In this document: positions 5,847 through 8,300 of the stretch, in pieces
Position numbering within the stretch: the first letter of the stretch is position 1
Layout of the letters: the number at the start of each line of letters is the position of its first letter
Assembly: GCA_045403215.1 (NCBI GenBank)
Contig: JAXIOW010000084.1
Span: 1-8,300 of the forward strand
Reading direction: 5' to 3'
Origin: NS-12 sp045403215
Lineage (GTDB): Bacteria; Nitrospirota; Nitrospiria; Nitrospirales; NS-4
Length of the DNA stretch: 8,300 nucleotides
Made by a program: the position numbers and the translations under genes
Notes under the pieces: generated by a model
Database searches by the model: none
Told to the model about the DNA's origin: nothing
Seen by the model: only the letters and a program-made list of their open reading frames with translations

Positions 5847-5862
5847 GCCTCAGCGATGAGGC
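5847..5862. other. Small hairpin just downstream of the aquaporin gene
   Basis: Perfect 6-bp stem GCCTCA / TGAGGC with a 4-nt loop, 18 nt beyond the aquaporin stop codon. No T run follows on the minus strand. It may stabilise or help end the aquaporin transcript; the evidence is only the symmetry and place. Confidence 0.35.
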
Positions 5863-5880
5863 GCTTTGCGAAACAAGCCT

Positions 5881-6540
5881 TTATCGCGTGATCAGGAATC
5901 GCCCGTAGACGAGACCAGCCAGCCCTCCGCCCAGCAGCGGCCCGACCCAGTAGACAAGATGGTTGGGCCAATAGCCGGCCGCCAGGGCAGGACCGAAGGA
6001 CCGAGCTGGGTTCATCGAAGCCCCTGTCAGCGGCCCTCCCATCAGGACATCGCACATGATGGTTAACCCGATCCCGAACCCCGCGATCGCTTTCCAGGAG
6101 CCGCGGTCATCGATCGCAGTGCCGTAGACGACCAGCACGAGGAAGAACGTCAGCACCGTCTCCACCATAATGCCGGTTCCCACCGACACGCCCGGCGAGA
6201 GCCCTGGAGTCCCCAGGTTGACCGGCCGCCACGTCGCTTCCGGAAAGACCATGCGCAGCATGAACCCGGCCGCCACGGCCCCGATGAGTTGCGACACGAT
6301 ATACAAGGCGGCCGTCTGGCCCGAGATCTTGCCTCCCACCCAGACCCCGAAGGTCACGGCCGGGTTGTTATGCCCCCCCGAGATATGGCCCAGGGCTGAA
6401 ATCAGGACCGCCATCATACAGCCATGCGCGATCGCGATCCCCACCAGCCCCGCATTGTTGATGATCGACGCTGCGCCGACGAAACAAAATGCGAACGTCG
6501 CGACCGCCTCCGCCACGCATGGCTTCAACGCTTTATCCAT
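5881..6540 (-). CDS. Aquaporin (MIP family) with a TIP-like selectivity filter
   Basis: 219 residues with six hydrophobic segments (about 8-27, 32-51, 74-95, 118-140, 148-167, 192-214) and both pore half-helices: NPA at 59-61 in HISGGHNNPAVT and at 177-179 in GASMNPARSFGPA. It is an inner-membrane channel. Aligning by the fixed distances to the NPA motifs, the aromatic/arginine filter is H39 (helix 2), V165 (helix 5), A174 and R180. Water-specific AqpZ has F, H, T, R; plant tonoplast TIPs have H, I/V, A/G, R/V. The stretches GIAIAHG and GGPLTGASMNPARSFGPA are also TIP-like. TIPs pass water and often H2O2, ammonia or urea. ATG at 6540 has AGGAGG 7 nt upstream. It follows the cytochrome c peroxidase by 53 nt. 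Aquaporin is certain; the substrate is inferred. Confidence 0.93.
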   Translation of the reverse strand: MDKALKPCVAEAVATFAFCFVGAASIINNAGLVGIAIAHGCMMAVLISALGHISGGHNNPAVTFGVWVGGKISGQTAALYIVSQLIGAVAAGFMLRMVFPEATWRPVNLGTPGLSPGVSVGTGIMVETVLTFFLVLVVYGTAIDDRGSWKAIAGFGIGLTIMCDVLMGGPLTGASMNPARSFGPALAAGYWPNHLVYWVGPLLGGGLAGLVYGRFLITR

Positions 6541-6593
6541 CGATCACCCTCCTACATGAAAGTTCACTGCGACGGCACACCTTCATCAGGGCA

Positions 6594-7676
6594 CTACTTG
6601 GGGAATGCGGTGGGCGCCGCGATATGTTGCCAGCCTTCCCCTTTTAACGATTGGATGAATTCAACCAGGTCATGCTTCTCCTGGTCAGTCAGCTTCAGTG
6701 GAATGATCAACTCGTCCTGGTGGGGATTCTTGATGCCCCCTTGATCGTAGAAGTTCACCACGTCTTCGAGCGTTCCAAAGCGCCCATCATGCATGTACGG
6801 CGCAGTCCTGGGAATCTCTCTCAGGGTCGGCGTCTTGAAGGCGCCGATTTCCTGCGGATTCTTGGTGACCATATAGCGGCCGAGATCCACCGTGTTGTTA
6901 TCCCAACCGATCCCGAGGTTGTGAAACTTTTCATCGGTGAAGTTAAACCCGGAGTGACACTTTGTGCACCGCGCCTTGTCCCTAAAAAGCTTTAATCCCC
7001 GTTGCGCCGCCGGTGAGAGGGCCTTCTCGTTCCCCCCCATGTCAAACTGGTCCGCAGGACTGTTGCCTGAAAGGATGGTCCGTTGAAAGCTAGCGATTGC
7101 CTTGCCCACCCCCTCAATGGTGATGCCTGTCCCGAAGACATTCTTAAAAAGCTTCTTGTAGCCCTCAATCTTGTTCATCTTTTGGAGCATCTCGTCGTAA
7201 TTGGCAAAGCCATGCTCTATCGGGTTGATGAATGGACCGATGGACTGTGCTTCCAATGTGGCCGCCCGTCCATCCCAGAACTGGGCCTTGCTGAAGACGC
7301 GGTTAATCGACGCAGGGGCGCTTCGCCCTCCCTGTTGACGCCTGATCCCAACGGCAACTGGCTGACCATCGGTAAAGGCCACTCCCGGGAGGTGGCAGCT
7401 GGCGCAGGCAATGGTATTGTCCTTTGAAAGGCGCTTGTCGAAAAAGAGGAGTCGTCCCAGCTCGACCTTCTCAGGGGTGAGGGGGTTGTCCGAGGGGATA
7501 TAGCTGGCTACATCCTCCAGCCCCAGCGGGATTGTCAATGGGTAGGACCCCTTTGCCTGCTTCTTTCCCTCCGCCGCTTTCTGCCCCACGGCGCCCTGGA
7601 AAGAAAGGAAGACACACGCCCCAACGACAGCCAGCAGCACCAGATACTTCTGAGTTCGAAGCTTCTTGTTTGCCAT
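6594..7676 (-). CDS. Diheme cytochrome c peroxidase (CcpA/MauG family)
   Basis: 360 residues from ATG at 7676, preceded by AGAGGT 8 nt upstream; an in-frame ATG at 7787 would add 37 residues overlapping the upstream gene and is rejected. The N-terminus is basic (KKLRTQKY) then hydrophobic (about 11-30) with a possible cut near AVG-Q at 31-32: a Sec signal or membrane anchor. Two c-type heme sites: CASCH at 91-95 and CTKCH at 237-241. FWDGR at 133-137, FHNLGIG at 251-257 and M295 in APYMHDGR (likely axial ligand of the high-potential heme) fit the peroxidase family. It should reduce H2O2 in the periplasm with electrons from cytochrome c. A MauG-like oxidase role is an alternative, but the Met favours peroxidase. 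The gene is visibly poorer in G+C than its neighbours, roughly in the low 50s percent in sampled lines. It lies 13 nt after a PuuD-like membrane gene. Confidence 0.92.
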   Translation of the reverse strand: MANKKLRTQKYLVLLAVVGACVFLSFQGAVGQKAAEGKKQAKGSYPLTIPLGLEDVASYIPSDNPLTPEKVELGRLLFFDKRLSKDNTIACASCHLPGVAFTDGQPVAVGIRRQQGGRSAPASINRVFSKAQFWDGRAATLEAQSIGPFINPIEHGFANYDEMLQKMNKIEGYKKLFKNVFGTGITIEGVGKAIASFQRTILSGNSPADQFDMGGNEKALSPAAQRGLKLFRDKARCTKCHSGFNFTDEKFHNLGIGWDNNTVDLGRYMVTKNPQEIGAFKTPTLREIPRTAPYMHDGRFGTLEDVVNFYDQGGIKNPHQDELIIPLKLTDQEKHDLVEFIQSLKGEGWQHIAAPTAFPK

Positions 7677-7689
7677 TTTCGGGGACCTC

Positions 7690-8217
7690 TCAGAACAGCG
7701 GGTAATGGCTTGCGGTCGCCATAAAGAAGAGCATCGGGAAGGACAGGAAGAAATTAGTCCGTGACGCCAGAAACGCGATCCGTGCATGTTTGGCCATCTC
7801 CGGAGACGGCGACGTTTTGGACGCGGCGGCCTCCGTGGTCATCCGGATCACGACCTTTTGATTCGGCCAGATCAGCAGCCACACGTTCAGGAACATGATG
7901 ATCCCGAGCCCTCCCCCGATGGCGATGGAGATTCCCCAGGAGGTCGAGAACATCCCGTGGCCGTGGCCGTGCATGGCATGCGACGAGATGATGATGAGCC
8001 CGGACAGCACGGTCACCAGCGCCGAGTACCGGAACCACCAGAGCGCCCGCGGCACGAGTTTCTGCACGACGCCGCTCTTCGTGCCCGCATCGGTCTCTTT
8101 CATAAACGGCACCTGGACGATGTTGAAGTAGTAAAGGAGCCCGATCCAGGTCACGCCTGAGACGAAGTGTATCCACCGCATCAGCAGAATGAGGAACTCG
8201 TCGGCTTGGAACTCCAT
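7690..8217 (-). CDS. PuuD-like integral membrane protein (urate oxidase N-terminal domain type), stand-alone
   Basis: 175 residues with four predicted membrane helices (about 8-34, 60-79, 93-117, 147-168). Family-like motifs: RWIHFVSGVTWIGLLYYFN (14-32), ALWWFRYSA (58-66), NVWLLIWPNQKVVI (111-124) and SRTNFFLSFPMLFFMATASHYPLF (from 152). These match the membrane part of PuuD, a cytochrome-linked urate oxidase, which normally carries a C-terminal cytochrome c domain; that domain is absent here. A His-rich loop (H80, H83, H85, H87 in SHAMHGHGHGMF) could bind metal or heme, as could H17 in helix 1. A separate diheme cytochrome gene follows 13 nt downstream. ATG at 8217 has AGGAG 5 nt upstream. 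Urate as substrate is not supported; a quinol or heme electron-transfer role is a guess. Confidence 0.78.
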   Translation of the reverse strand: MEFQADEFLILLMRWIHFVSGVTWIGLLYYFNIVQVPFMKETDAGTKSGVVQKLVPRALWWFRYSALVTVLSGLIIISSHAMHGHGHGMFSTSWGISIAIGGGLGIIMFLNVWLLIWPNQKVVIRMTTEAAASKTSPSPEMAKHARIAFLASRTNFFLSFPMLFFMATASHYPLF

Positions 8218-8219
8218 GG

Positions 8220-8300
8220 TTACTCCTGGGCTGAAGATTCGATGCGTCTCTCGGTACGAGCCACTAGCTGCTGGAACCGGGGCAGATTATCGGAACGGCC
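8220..8300 (-). CDS. C-terminal tail of an unidentified gene, cut by the right edge
   Basis: A minus-strand frame enters at the right edge and stops with TAA at 8222-8220, giving 26 residues that begin GRSDNLPRF and end with a charged stretch (RTERRIESSAQE). It is the only minus-strand frame open from the edge to this point; the other two hit stops within the first 40 nt. The stop is 2 nt before the next ATG and the AGGAG ribosome site of that gene lies in its last codons, which suggests operon membership. Too short to assign a product. Confidence 0.5.
   Translation of the reverse strand, partial: GRSDNLPRFQQLVARTERRIESSAQE

Noticed and set aside
7677..7787. 37-residue N-terminal extension of the cytochrome c peroxidase
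   Set aside because: It overlaps the end of the PuuD-like gene, lacks a ribosome site and would bury the signal peptide; the ATG at 7676 has both.
1..8300. Mobile elements, CRISPR arrays, tRNA or rRNA genes
   Set aside because: No transposase, repeat-spacer pattern or cloverleaf/rRNA segment was seen on reading both strands.

Overview
This 8.3 kb window comes from a GC-rich bacterial chromosome (about 60% G+C by eye). It carries densely packed housekeeping and redox genes: eleven protein genes, two cut by the window edges. No mobile element, CRISPR array, tRNA or rRNA is visible. The gene mix (orphan NuoF next to a 2Fe-2S ferredoxin and an A-type Fe-S carrier, a two-domain pterin synthase, a diheme cytochrome c peroxidase, a PuuD-type membrane protein) would suit a Nitrospira-like or other deep-branching aerobic or microaerophilic lineage. 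That placement is a guess from content, not from a marker gene.

Layout. Positions 1-1256 (minus) hold most of rarA, a AAA+ ATPase acting at stalled replication forks; its C-terminus lies beyond the left edge. A short divergent promoter region follows. Then comes a two-gene plus-strand unit: an AhpE/Bcp-like peroxiredoxin (1354-1833) and a small CxxC thioredoxin-fold protein (1838-2176), 4 nt apart. These are the only plus-strand genes.

From 2173 to the right edge every gene is on the minus strand, so the order of transcription is right to left. The right-hand group is: the tail of an unknown gene (8220-8300), a stand-alone PuuD-like (urate oxidase N-terminal type) four-helix membrane protein, a diheme cytochrome c peroxidase, and an aquaporin whose pore filter looks like plant TIP aquaporins. 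A 209-nt gap (5672-5880) with inverted repeats and a good sigma70-type promoter separates this group from the left-hand one: nuoF, a 2Fe-2S ferredoxin, an A-type Fe-S carrier with its own internal promoter, a tandem-fused pterin synthase (PTPS) and folE.

How the genes may work together. The PTPS and folE genes are translationally coupled and would carry GTP to dihydroneopterin triphosphate and on to 6-pyruvoyl-tetrahydropterin. NuoF, ferredoxin and the A-type carrier form a plausible soluble NADH/Fe-S electron-transfer set without the rest of Complex I. Peroxide handling recurs: a cytoplasmic peroxiredoxin with a possible thiol partner, and a periplasmic cytochrome c peroxidase beside a possibly peroxide-permeable aquaporin. 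The most interesting candidate unit is the PuuD-like membrane protein, diheme peroxidase and TIP-like aquaporin. It is an inferred system, not a demonstrated one.
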